From Rhyzopertha dominica (taxonomy: Eukaryota > Arthropoda > Insecta > Coleoptera > Bostrichidae): a stretch of DNA of 64,000 bases. Numbering within the stretch: the stretch's first letter is position 1; each line of letters starts with the position of its first letter. The stretch is taken from assembly GCA_025024175.1 (NCBI GenBank), contig QCXZ01000001.1, positions 18,104,001 to 18,168,000 on the forward strand. Reading direction: 5' to 3'. Below are positions 1 to 11,324 of the stretch, piece by piece. The notes beneath the pieces were generated by a model that was not told the DNA's origin, did no database searches, and saw nothing but the letters and a program-made list of their open reading frames with translations. The position numbers and the translations under genes are program-made.

Positions 1-289
1 TACCTAGTTCTGACAAATTCGCTTATTACCAAGACGCGTCGAGGACGTATTGTTACCAAAACAGCCTTGAAGTGCGTACTGCACATTCATGCAGGACCGG
101 ATCCCTTGCTTTTATAAACTAAAGATGTCTTAAACATCTTATAATATTTTGGTGTGGTACCAAAGTATAAAACTTTTTATGTTCATCCAGCCTGACAACA
201 GGAGTGTCTCCACAACACAAAAACTGCAAGTCAAAATATTTATCGACTCAAAGTACAACTGTTTTGAATGCACTTTCCTGAGATTTAAA

Positions 290-1977
290 TTAAGGCATTT
301 CAAAAGACAGAGACTTATAGTGTTGTTGAAGATAACAAAAGCTTTGCTGTGGGGAGAGTTTTGATAGTTTAAACTCCATAATGTCTGTCAATTTAACTGG
401 TTCTCTGGTCTCTGTCGTTTTAACGCTTAGAATAGGAATATATTCTAGCAGTGTCTTAAAATGCAAGAATTCATTATACTGCATGGGATTAACAACGTGC
501 AAGTTTTTCTTCCTTGCTAATCTGAAGACCGGATAACATTAAGACGGTATAAACCGATTTCCAGCATATTTAATTGCATGCAAAATAGCCCTATGGGCTG
601 GATTATCTCCGCTCTGTCCACGAAAACATAAATAAATCATCGTCATTTCTTCAATTTTGGTACTGTAAAGCATTGCGAACAACAAGGTGATTGCCTTAAT
701 TGTTTTCTTATTTGATCACTGCAACCGTCTGCTAAGAGAGACATCTCCCTAATCCATCTCGAATGATAATACTGTAAAGCCTTATGGACACACGGTTGCA
801 ACTTCTGACGCACTTCTTTCACCGACACCTTCATACGAAGGTACTCTTTGCGTGATATGTTATAAAACGTAAAATTGAAAATCGCTAAACTACTATTTAT
901 AAAAGACCGCTCTCTCATCTGCAACAGGCAGGTAGATAACTTGCTGGGAGTAAAAAAATGGACATAATACACATTGTGATTATGTAATTTTGATTTGTAA
1001 AAATATTTTAAACGCCTCTTTCTCATTAGCGGATGTATGTACAACTATATATGTAGCGCACGAGCATTGGCCTTTTCTAGGAGTGTTAAATGTGAATTTC
1101 TGAATGCTTTGCCTTAAAAATTCGATGAGTAGAAATACATGTAAAACATGCAATACAATGTGGAAGGTAAGAAATCTGGGTGTAAATATTCTTTGAAATT
1201 TGTCTATATGCTTTTCTATTCAGAACGAATCAGCTTGTCTCTTGCGATAGTTTTTTTGTTATCTTCTTCTCCTGTTTCGTTCACCTTTTCTACTGCAGTC
1301 CTCACAGTCTGTTCGTAAATGTAAAGTGAACACGATTCTGGTTCACTAAAAATANCAACAAATGCTATTCTGTTTGCATGATACAATACTTTATGATGTT
1401 TAGTGTTTAGTAATTGTAACTTCCGCATGACGTACTGTACTCTCCATTTGGCGATTTATATCGGCAAGTGCATATCTTTGAGATTCCTCAATCGTTGAAC
1501 AAAGTCATCCTTGCTTTTTACACCTGTAATCCTTGCACCTTAATTTTACACTTCTAGAACAAACTGTTTATGCCCTTCATAGTTTTATATCCCTTTCGCC
1601 AATATTTAAGTGATTTTGCCAATTACGGTTCATTAATAATGTTTTGTTTTGTTTTAGCAACGCCGTCTTTCTCATTTCCTTCCACTACGTGCATCTCTGG
1701 CTGAAAATCTGTTTGAATTTGATTTTTATTTATTTTGTTTACGTAATGGTCTATGCAATCATTGTGGCAGGAACTAAATACCTCCATTTTGCAGTTGCGA
1801 AATCTGCGATTTGGCCGTAGGACGAATCCGCGTCTGAATAATAAAATTCTTACTCGCTGTTGCCTTGACGTATGATAACGGCAGGTCTTCAGAAGAATTA
1901 CTATCAGGTCTTTCATTCATTTCTTCACTCGACGTATCAGAATTATAATACGCTGAATTAATTGCAGTATTTATCAC
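290..1977 (-). pseudogene. Possible degenerate transposase-like gene, unassigned
   Basis: Four short minus-strand frames lie in a plausible amino-to-carboxyl order: 1977-1623, 1428-1216, 1044-643 and 502-290. The first is serine/acidic-rich (DTSSEEMNERPDS), as is common at transposase N-termini. The third contains LLADGCSDQIRKQ, which resembles the DxCxGQN-type motif of an unnamed insect transposase-like family. The last contains VNPMQYNEFLHFKTLL and EPVKLTDIMEFKL, which resemble the C-terminal part of the same kind of protein. Stops and frame changes separate the pieces, and an N lies in the second frame. No terminal repeats were found. The family resemblance is from memory. The alternative is four unrelated chance frames. 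Confidence 0.3.
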
Positions 1978-1980
1978 ATT

Positions 1981-4760
1981 TCCACTGTACCACTTATTTT
2001 CATATAAAATTTTTACTGCAGTTTTGTTTTCAAGGCACCCTCGGAAAAAGTTATTTAGAGGACATCACATTATGTATACCATCCTTCCACAACACGAGCA
2101 CATCCAGTACTTACAATTATAGTTCAGTTCGGCACTGAACGGGCAATATCTAACGCACAACTGCCAACTGCACGTAAATACGAATTTACATGCAGATCCC
2201 AATAACTCGTCTATGTATATATCAGGTATGTCCACAGAATAATATGCACAATAACAAATTACAAACTAAAGTAACTCAAGTACGCTGTTCGAGATACGCC
2301 TCCGACGTAGTATATTCACCGGAAATGCATTGAAAATTGAGTTACACCACATTATGAGATGGAAAGTTCATGAAAATATGCTCCTTAGTGGTCACATCCC
2401 AACAACTGATTAAGTGCGTTAAATTCGATGGACAGAACCATTTTACGCATACCTGGCACTTTAGAACTATTTTGATAGCTATATGACAATCTAAAAAGGT
2501 TTCCTTTGAGTCTTCCACATACAGCGTTATATTTTAGAAAAAACCCTTGGTGGTTGTATCTTTGATGGATCCATTAGTCTGACGTGGATGTATCTGTCTT
2601 AAATACGTGGTAGAGGAGGTAACTATAATTAATTTGAACTAAAGTAAATATGACAAAGATTAATCATCTCAAGTGATTTTATTTGAATGGGCCCTGTTTT
2701 TGCTGGTCTTTTCCAATGGGCTCAAACGCTCATTGGGTAATTTAGGCCTATGTATTGTCCAGGCAATANTTTTGTAATTAACACTTATCCACTTCAAACA
2801 ATTATTCTAAATTCAGATCATTTACAATGCAAAAATCAGCACATTGCTGCTCACTGTACTTTGCTGTAAANTTAAAATTTGAGCATTTAAAAAGCANAAA
2901 TAATACCTCATGGAATGCTAGGTATATTTAATCATACATGTAATATACGTGTACTTAAAAATCTCGAAAACATAACACAATGGTTTAACTACTCCTGACA
3001 TGTAAATACCGTTAAACACAATTTAGGCTTAACTATAAGGCGAGGCAGGCATCTAACAGGTGGCGCACAACGCACAACCGAATATTGGCGTCCGTGTTCA
3101 TGAACTGTGGAATAAAACGTGGATGGGTATTAAAATGTAGGTAGGTCTACCGCATTGTCGTGCTTTATGTAACAGGTGGAATGCGGTGCGAGGCAAAATG
3201 TGTGCCATTTAATTAAACGGAAAGGCACTTGTATTAAACGGTACAATTTTAAAACAGGCAATTTTCGTGGAAGGCCTCTAAATCGAGAATATACAATATT
3301 AAGGTTTTAGAAAGTGACAGATGCTGATGTTTTCGTTATATTAGTAGGTGAGCCAAGTCATACTGTAAACTGCACTTTGTGTCGTAATTTGGAATTCTTT
3401 ATTCTATATTGCACACTCTTGTACCTAAATAAAAAAATATTGTAAGCTCGACATAAGTGAAGTATACCAAAAACACTTTGATTTAACATTCAAAATAATT
3501 CTGTAATCGATTTGCATGGTATTGTATAAAGAAAAAGACCAAAGCACTAGAGATGGCAAAAATAGTTCTTTTTCGGAAATCAGTTCGCGCGACCTAATTC
3601 CTGCGAAAGAGTCGTTCGTTTTAACAGTTCGTTCCAGAAGGACTTAACAACCATAAACATACAATGCACGACAACCGCCGCAGCTAAAGAGTTTACACCC
3701 GCGGACATAGAAAATGGGACGACCTAGCTGGGCGGAGTATTTCGGTTCACAGGTCTTCTAAATGAAATTAGTAGAACTAGTTGCCGCGTAGCGGCGCAGA
3801 TAGAGTCATTTACATTGTATCACTGCTACCGTTAAAACACTCCTTGGCGTTTCAAGCTTAAGATATTATTTCGAAAATTCATGTGCTTGCTACAGTTGCT
3901 AGTTTACTCCGCTCCGCTTGCTTGACCAGGTTCCAGTTTCATTTATTTGTTGGCTCGCAATGATGAGTTAAGCAAAGCTAAATAATTGTCCCGACTGATA
4001 AGCAGGCAGGGGAAAATATTACTTATTTTTTTTAGTGAAAGTAAGTTTGCGTTTACTTTCATATTTACTTAACTATCCATGAGCAATTTGGAATCGTTCT
4101 AAAGTATAATCCGACTATACTATTTAATAACCTTACCTGTCTTTGAAAAAACAAATTATTTTTTGCAAAGAAAAATTGGGTAAGGACATTGCAGTATTAC
4201 AGGTTGTAAAATGAAATTATTACAAATAAGTATGTAGGCAATTTAGATATTAGTGAAAATATCAATGCCGTTTTTCACTTTTATTTAACCATTTAGGTGG
4301 TAAACTACTTAATATAAAATTATTTTTATGGATTGCAGACCGTCAAAATGCACCTATTTAACTGTATTTGTATCTCTTGTCGTTTTCGAGATTCCGAAGA
4401 TGAACATGGAATTAGTAATACACGTATACTTACGAAATAGAATATCTTTTCACTTATATTGACGTTATCAATATTTTTGTTTTATTCAATTCTGATGGAA
4501 TTAAGAATATCCCTACCAACACTGGCTGACTTTTGCGAAAACAAATTATCTTCTGCAAAATAATTGAAGCAAGGACATTACCGTACATTCGAGTAGCTCG
4601 TGGCGATTCCCAATCCAATGCTTAGTGTTTAGCAATCCTAAGTCCCTTCGGTTAGTTTCTACTAAAATAATAATCAGAAATTATGTGTAAATGTGTGTTC
4701 CTTGTTTGTAGTGTTTATTATAATCACATACAGTGAAAGATAATTATTGGCTGAATTCAG
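1981..4760. other. Non-coding stretch with repeat fragments
   Basis: No supportable gene. Positions 2620-2700 share an interspersed repeat with 44530-44605; both contain ATATGACAAAG followed by TTAATCAT and then a TTTTATTT run. Around 3549 a hAT-like end (TAGAGATGGCAAAA) is followed by GTTCG-rich sequence that resembles 5735-5815 in the same orientation. No partner end or duplication could be found for it. The rest is AT-rich and unremarkable. Confidence 0.4.
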
Positions 4761-4763
4761 TTT

Positions 4764-5064
4764 TTAATGAAAACAGATGATATTTTATTGGGTTAACAGG
4801 CATAAGTATGAAATGAAAAAGTATTGCCAGCCTTGACCGAAATTTGAACTTGGGACCTGTTGAACACTGGTCAAACTGAGCTACGAAGGCCCTATTCAGA
4901 ATCGCGGTCAAAGCGTCATATATACATCAAAATTTCCTATGTAATGCTGCTGACCGCCATCCAGCGCATTTGCAGCTGGATTTCAAGCTTCAGATCGTAA
5001 TTCGCAATAGCCTTTCACTTCATACTTATGCCTGTTAACCCATTAAAATATCATCTATGTTCAT
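4764..5064. mobile_element. Foldback MITE carrying a tRNA-like core
   Basis: The ends are long inverted repeats of more than 50 bp. The left arm includes GGGTTAACAGGCATAAGTAT and the right arm carries its reverse complement within 5010-5064, with few mismatches. The interior holds a tRNA-like sequence on the minus strand. No clear target-site duplication was identified. A short element with tRNA-like sequence inside DNA-transposon-like inverted arms is an unusual combination. It could be a SINE captured by a MITE, or a SINE that happens to sit between inverted copies of something else. Confidence 0.7.
4829..4893 (-). other. tRNA-derived (SINE-like) sequence, not a functional tRNA
   Basis: On the minus strand an A-box-like TAGCTCAGTTTGA is followed by a B-box-like AGTTCAAATTT at near-tRNA spacing. 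The acceptor stem pairs only partly (CCTT with AAGG) and the B box departs from GGTTCGANNCC. It therefore reads as a tRNA-derived SINE head or tRNA pseudogene rather than a working gene. Confidence 0.55.
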
Positions 5065-5519
5065 TATAATTATATACAATACAGATTTAGATGAATCGTA
5101 TATAAAAATATGTATAAACAGAACTTTTTTATTTCTATCAGTTACACTTTTATTTAAGTTCTTTAATTGTCTTATTACTTACGTGTTGCTTTTGAGACAA
5201 TAAATGTTTGTTTCTATGTTATGTAAGTACCTATGAACCTATGTTTAATTTGTTCCAAGCTATCATTTACGAATAGCTGGTCACGCTGAGGTCATATCAG
5301 AACTCTACTAATCGGAATCATTCAGATTTATTGATCTATTTCTATCAGCATCACACTTCTCCTTAGTTCACAGCCCATCCTGATACTTAAACTTCTGATC
5401 AGTGTTCACGTATTCAGTACCTCTGTCTACATAGCAACTTCCTTTATTATTCTACTACTACTACTCTACAAGCGCGAAGAGCTGGAACAACAGTGCGCTC
5501 GCGAACAACCAACTTATTG
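5065..5519. other. Non-coding, nothing recognised
   Basis: AT-rich spacer between the foldback element and the next MITE. I see no coding frame, RNA gene or repeat structure. Confidence 0.5.
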
Positions 5520-5730
5520 TGCATGCCAGAAAAGAAGGCTGATGTGGTGGGAACGATAATTGTCGCGGGACATTTAAATCATCGGCGTGCCCGCCATTAT
5601 TCATGGTCGTAATTGCAGGCTAGCCCGGCATTCATATACCTACTTTAACTCAGCCCACCAATGCAGTTCGCCCCGTTCAAATTGTGGTGGATGTTACATT
5701 CCTAAGGGGCGACTTCTTTCCTGCCGGGCA
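5520..5730. mobile_element. MITE, copy 1 of a two-copy family
   Basis: Terminal inverted repeats are TGCATGCCAGAAAAGAAG on the left and the complement of TGCCCGGCAGGAAAGAAG on the right. The interior shares ACATTTAAATCAT and GTTCAAATTGTGG with the copy at 61996-62154, which has the same ends. This copy has extra internal sequence around 5590-5650. No target-site duplication is obvious, so the superfamily is not assigned. Confidence 0.65.
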
Positions 5731-5829
5731 TTTTAAAATCAGGAACTAGTTCGCGTAGTTCGCATTCGGGAGTCGTTCTTTTTAACAATTCGTTAGCTAC
5801 CGACTCAACCCTTCGAAGCATCTGTGAGT

Positions 5830-6885
5830 CAGTGGCGGCTGTTGAGGGAGGGCTGCGGGGCGCCGCCCTCCCTACNCAAATGACTAGGTCCATTAAATTC
5901 AATTAAATTTAAATATTTATTTACATTTACATCTAATTAAAATGCATGTCGGTTCTTGGCCGCTTGCAAAAAGTGCCGTGGGGGCCTGCTGTCAAATTGA
6001 AGTATGCAGTTGCATGTCAATTTGTCAGGCTACAGGTCACTTCCTTTAGGAAGTAGTACCCGTTAAGGCAGCTAGGGGGCTTTGTCATCATGTCAGTGTA
6101 ATGCTGACAGATGGCATTGCCATCTAAATTCTTATTTACATTTAATGATCTAATATACCCATTATTAACTAATAATGGGTGATATGGGTAATAACTATTA
6201 CCCATAGGTATTTAATTTACAATCTTATGTAGATTTACGTTCAGCGCCTGCACTGTGGGAACCCGCAAGCCATCTGATTCACTTGCCTGCCGGGTGCCGG
6301 GCGGGCTGATTCCTGTGAGCCCAAAGCGTTTCGATGCCAATGCAATGTTCTGTGGCTAATGCAATGGAAATGTCACGCGTCGACACGCGATTCTAAGTGA
6401 AATTTCGGGCTCAGTTCGTTCAGCTCGAGACACGAGTACGCATTCCTGCAAATAATGCACTCGAACGTGAGCGGTTATTAAGCGTATGAAAAGATGTTTT
6501 TTATGGAAAATTGTATTTAAGACAAAAATGAAGGTGTGTGATTTAATTAAATTAAACTTCAGTTCTCTAAATTTGGCGGACAAAGTAAATATTAAGGAAA
6601 ACGACACGCCCTGTGTCTGTATTAAATTTAAATCAAGTGCAACCTAGTTACCAAAAATCGAAAAGGATTTACCAGAAGGTTTGATGCAAATGTTTATGAA
6701 AAGGCTTCATGGTTGCGTGGATGGGAAAAGACAAATGTGTTTTTTTTTGTTTTGTTTGTTAATTGTTTGGTGGCGATGATAACTGGACATTTCTAAGAAA
6801 TAAAAGGAAACGTATTTAAAATAGGAATATTTTTGTATTATTCAATCAGCACCCTCCCAGATAAAAATGCCACCAGCCGCCACTG
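5830..6885. mobile_element. Non-autonomous hAT transposon, 1056 bp
   Basis: The element starts CAGTGGCGGCTG and ends CAGCCGCCACTG, a perfect 12-bp inverted repeat of the CAG-type seen in hAT elements. It is flanked by a perfect 8-bp duplication, CTGTGAGT at 5822-5829 and 6886-6893. Near 6695-6760 one plus frame reads YEKASWLRGWEKTNVFFF, which resembles the TTF-type zinc-finger start of hAT transposases. This suggests an internally deleted derivative of an autonomous copy. The rest of a transposase is missing. A second repeat family has inserted at about 5943-6140. Confidence 0.9.
5943..6140 (+). repeat. Interspersed palindrome-rich repeat (family R), copy 1
   Basis: Related copies lie near 8093-8212, 60073-60203, 63121-63300 and 63301-63410. 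Shared landmarks are the palindromic CTTCCTTTAGGAAG, the block GCAAAAAGTGCC, and a terminal ATGGCATTGCCAT hairpin. The class is unclear (MITE, Helitron fragment or SINE). This copy sits inside the hAT element at 5830-6885, so it is either the younger insertion or part of that element. Confidence 0.75.
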
Positions 6886-6893
6886 CTGTGAGT

Positions 6894-8092
6894 ACATATG
6901 CACTGAGGGGAATACGCAGTGTTACGTAAGTTAAGAAGCAAAATAAGCATTGAAACTGAACGACGCCTGCTATTTTGACAATGCTCTAATAGTCAAGTTT
7001 AAATGCAGGTATTTCAATTTTCTAGTGCATTATCACATGTCTTGATGTGATCAATTTGATAGTTGTTGTTGCAAACAGATTATTAAAAATAGTATATTCG
7101 ATGCTTGTTAGGGTGGATCAGAATTGAAATAAATACCTAAGAAATATTTATTGTTACTTTATTGTGCTTTATTGCATCCCAAATTAATAGGGACTGCAAA
7201 CTTGGATGTAGTACTGAACTAGGTATACGGTTTAAACCTTTTTAGTGAGACAAAAATGCTAAATTTAACCACTCGTTACCATTAAAGAAAACTTAACTTA
7301 CTCCTTCACTACTTTTTTTCTTAATATGGCAACAGAAAGAACCCCCACATTTCACAGGATATCGATAAACTTATAAAACTGATGGGTTGAAAATAAGCAA
7401 GAAAAATTATGGATTACTTGAATAAACTGAAATTTGCCAAACATAACGTGCAAAACAAAAAGTGGTGATTGTTCCAGTAAAAAAAAAACCAATTTAACAC
7501 TTCATCAATCTAACTGGTAAAATGCTAAATTTTAAATGTGCATGTAGTAAAATATAAGGTTAAGTTATACATATAGTTGCACTAATTACAGTTACCATAA
7601 CTTTAACAACAAAATAGTCGTCGTTAATTTACTCTTACACCAAACATAACGTTTTCCCTGTAATAAAAAATATTTTGGTATATGCATACAAAAAAAATTT
7701 GAAGGCAGGTTGATTGGTCAGTTTCATTTCATTATTTTACCACTCATTCTGCTGAATTAGGTCAAAATGCAGCTGAATTTGGACATTACTTAAGGCTTAT
7801 CTTGGAAACATTTCTTCAAATGCGAGTACGAGTTAAGCGCGGTAATATAAAAATTTTCCTCACAAAAATAAACTTGTTACATACGCCACTTCAATAATAA
7901 CCATTCCTGCCCATTTTAAAAATCGTATTCACATTGCAATAGGTATCTTAGTGCTTCTATTATATATTTCAGATAGAGTTTAATTCAAAGAACGTTTAAC
8001 AATAATTACTGGCTATTTTTTATTATGGTGAGAATCACACAAACATCACTTTTGTATTTTGTAGATACTGGTAGAAAATTAGTTGGCAATGC
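6894..8092. other. Non-coding AT-rich stretch
   Basis: No credible coding frame, RNA gene or bounded repeat was found. Homopolymer A runs and short ATTTA-type words dominate. Confidence 0.45.
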
Positions 8093-8212
8093 CATCTGTT
8101 AGCTACAAACTGACATGCTGACAAAGCCGCTTAGCTGCCAAAATAGGAACTACTTCCTAATAAAAATGTCCCGTATCCTGCCAAGTTTGCATGTACCTGC
8201 ATACATCAACTT
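8093..8212 (-). repeat. Family R repeat, diverged copy
   Basis: It reads GGCAATGCCATCTGTTAG, then ACTGACATGCTGACAAAGCC, then a CTACTTCC block, in the reverse order to copy 1. It is clearly related but more diverged, and the palindromic AGGAAG half is lost. Confidence 0.6.
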
Positions 8213-10500
8213 GACTGTTTGCATTCATGGTGTTATTTTAATTTTTCCCCAAAGTTCTAAGGCTAGTGGTATATGAAATAAGGCGTTCACCTTGTTTAAT
8301 GGTTCACCCTGTACGCTATAGTGCGACAAACGCATGCTTTTAGTAATCCTCACATCTTTTTCTTATAAGTATTGTTTAGCAATTTCTATACTAAAGATGA
8401 GTAGCTTGCCCAATTAATTATGATGGTCACAGTAGAGAGCTGGGGACTATAGCTATTTTCGGTAGAGACTTTTTTGCAGAATTCCTTGTTGCTCTGGCTT
8501 AACCTTCCTATTTCGGGAACAGTCTTCTGCAACAACATATTGAGCCATGCCATCTTCAAAGCATTCTACAAACCTAGAAACATTTACTTATACAGGATCA
8601 GAAATAATTATAACTACGAGTATATTAAAATACGATTAGAAACAACAACAAACACATCAAAAAGTTCTGACACTGATAATGCGCGTAGAATAAATATGCT
8701 GCAGAAATCTATCTACCTGTTTCTTGTTTGCAGAAATGTTTAGAAATAAAGCAACACAATGCCCTTCAACTGACATTTCATCAATGCATGAATATTCGAG
8801 ACACTAAATAACGCTTAACGTGCAACACACGTTCTTTTTCGTACTTGATGAGGTGAATACATCGTGTACGATGATTTCTAGTCGATCAAAATGTCATTGC
8901 CGATCTTCGACTGGACATGTAGCGTCGGCCCCTGTGACCTTTGATAGTGGTATTCGGATATTAAGGAGAGCCCCCGCTGTTCGGCAATCAGAAATCCATT
9001 AAACTATCCCGGATTTCAGAAGAAACTGACCCTGTCAGAACCTGCACCACACATAGGAGCTCGTGCTCCCTGCAAAATACATTTGGGTGGTATAACAATA
9101 CACACACACTTTGAGATAGATATCGAGCATAGGGGGGTGGAATACTCTTGTATATGGAAGCAGTTTTTAGGCTTGGAGGCAATATCTTAACCGTTTCAAG
9201 AAATTCAAGAAATTAATAGTATGTACATAAATTATAGGTGCGTTACATTTTTTCGTGACGACACTACAAGAAAGAACTGTTAAGTAGCCAGTAGTAACCT
9301 TGTGTTCATGACTATCAATACATTACTTATGGCTTTTCCTTCTAAGGATAGTGACCTTTGCAAGGGTCTAATTTGGTGAAAGATTGAAAAAACATATCGG
9401 GTGATATAATGCTAAATGTAGACTTAAAGTGCGAAAGTCCTAAATATTCAAAACCTTGTTCTGAAATATTCACTTGCTCAAATAATAATATAAAAATAAT
9501 TATTTTTAATCATAAAATATTGTAAACTGATCCAGTCCTCGAAGTGCATATTTAGTTATTAAACTTTAAAAGCTTTAACTTCACAAAGTTCAGCTTTATT
9601 GACAAATGTATAATGGGTAAAGCGCTTTCACCTAACAGCTATTATCAATGCCTAATACAATGAAAAGAGTTACAAAAGAATTTAAATTGAAAGTGACGTT
9701 ACCAAATTGGCGATAAGCAGTTTTGACTTCAAACAAATAGTAGACTGCATGTCAGAAACACAATCATAGTTTCAATAATCAAATAAAGAATTTAGAATAG
9801 GACAATTAAAATATAAAAATTGATTCAAAATCATAAAATTTCCGTTATCTATAATTTTTTATATTTCTAAAATTTCTAAGACATTTAATATTAAGCATTT
9901 TTTACGAAAGTGTAAAGAATTTCAATTATTTATAGTGGCAGTATGTTTATATGACAATAAATGATTAGCTAACAAGAATTTATAGTAACAATATCAGTAT
10001 TTTTTATATTTCTCATATTGTTTTAAATGTTCCTTCCAGTCTGGCCAATACAAACAGAATTACATTCGTTGTAAGAAAAACTGTATAACCCCGAATGATT
10101 CAAAACTGGAATTTTGTCTTTATTATGAACAAAACGGGACAACACTCTGCCTTCAGTCGAAAAACCAACACTTATTTCATGTGAGGAAAACAATTTAGAT
10201 AAACTAACGTGAATAGTGTCAAAAGAAAATCTAAATTTTGTCTAATAATTAAAATATAATTTTTGTAATATATGATTTGTAAAGTTTATTAAAAGCAATT
10301 TGAAGTATTACACCCAGTTCTTTCTCAAAACCGTTTAAAAAAAAAGAGGTAACAGCTCAAAATGTCTCTTGAAAAGAAAATTAAATACGGCCATTTTAAT
10401 TAATAATTAATTGAATTTTGCTCTGTGAATTATAATTTAAATGAGGTATTAATAGCAACTACAGAGTGGTAAGATGGCATAATTATATAGAAACAGAAGA
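8213..10500. other. Non-coding stretch with short unassigned frames
   Basis: A plus-strand frame of 89 codons (8474-8743) and one of 60 codons (8820-9002) have no recognisable motifs and no supporting signals. A pair of short ends near 8283 and 8308 (TTCACCTTGT, TTCACCCTGT) resembles a common insect MITE terminus, but no element could be bounded. The rest is AT-rich. Confidence 0.4.
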
Positions 10501-10509
10501 CTCCTAACC

Positions 10510-10860
10510 ATTTTACCATGTTGTTAGCAGTGCCTAAGGAGTATGTACCACGGGTATTGGAAGAGGNGNATGGACGTGCATAGGTTGCACAACTGAGAGT
10601 GAACCGGACTTTGGNAAAGGNGCGGGAACGTTTCTTCTGTCGTGAAGATGTACAGAAATGGTTCTACAAGTGTGTGATCAGCGCAGCCACGAATGGTACA
10701 TCGACTCGACTTAGTAAAGGGAGGAGCTCCATCGCTGTAAATGAACAGACACTCACAGACAGTTTACGGAAGGAGATCTGGGGTGGCTCTACAACCTATG
10801 AAGAAGGAAAGGCTTTTCGCTTACGTTGTCGCCATCCTAGGAAGAACCCTGCAAAGTAAT
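10510..10860 (+). pseudogene. Ty3/gypsy integrase N-terminal remnant
   Basis: Translation gives a decayed run: LAVPKEYVPRVLEE, then VNRTL, RERFFCREDVQKWFYKCV and ISAATNG. This matches the zinc-binding N-terminal region of Ty3/gypsy integrases, which have HLG.xRT..K.RERF and a C..C pair. An in-frame stop lies near 10581, and N calls at 10567, 10569, 10615 and 10621 obscure the rest. The frame ends at 10859. There is no integrase catalytic core before the LTR at 10922, so a large internal deletion has removed it. The remnant and LTR share orientation, as expected for the 3' end of one element. Confidence 0.7.
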
Positions 10861-10921
10861 AAAAGCGAGTACCATGGAGATCCCGAAGAACGGAACTGAT
10901 CGGGACGATCACTGTCTAAGA

Positions 10922-11324
10922 TGTAGATGCGGTGTAGTAAGATACTGCAAGTAGCGATCCTAGCGACAGACAGATGGCACGAAATGTGGATACTCTCCAG
11001 AGAATTCTATCAATGGAACCTTCGCGAAGTGTCGATAGCTGTGGAAGGTGTCGCTTCTGCATTTTCGATGGAGGTATAAATAGCTCGAGGGAGAGAGCGC
11101 AGGCAGTTCTGAATTCGAATTGCGGATATCAAGCAAATGAAAGGCTTAGTGAAGCTGGTGTTTTTAGTGCTAGTGTGTGCAGTATAGTAATTTAGTGAAT
11201 TAGTAGTAGTAAATAGTAGTGCTGTGAACGAGTTGTGGTTAGATTTTAGTGTATTTGAAATAAGCGTATTAAATAAAAGTAGTTAAGTCAGAAATTAACA
11301 GTTTTCGAGCTCGTAGTCGTAACA
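10922..11324 (+). mobile_element. LTR of a Ty3/gypsy-like retrotransposon
   Basis: The block begins TGTAGATG and ends GTAACA, and has a homologue at 45521-45809. It contains a TATA box (TATAAATAG, 11075-11083) and a polyadenylation signal (AATAAA, 11272-11277), in the order expected for U3-R. It follows the integrase remnant, so it is read as the 3' LTR. No flanking duplication could be confirmed and no 5' LTR is present. Confidence 0.7.

Noticed and set aside
4829..4893. Functional tRNA gene on the minus strand
   Set aside because: The acceptor stem does not pair properly and the B box is off-consensus; it lies within a foldback element.
3549..5829. A large hAT element between TAGAGATGGC at 3549 and CATCTGTG near 5819
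   Set aside because: The ends match only weakly and the flanks show no 8-bp duplication; the two GTTCG-rich regions are in direct, not inverted, orientation.
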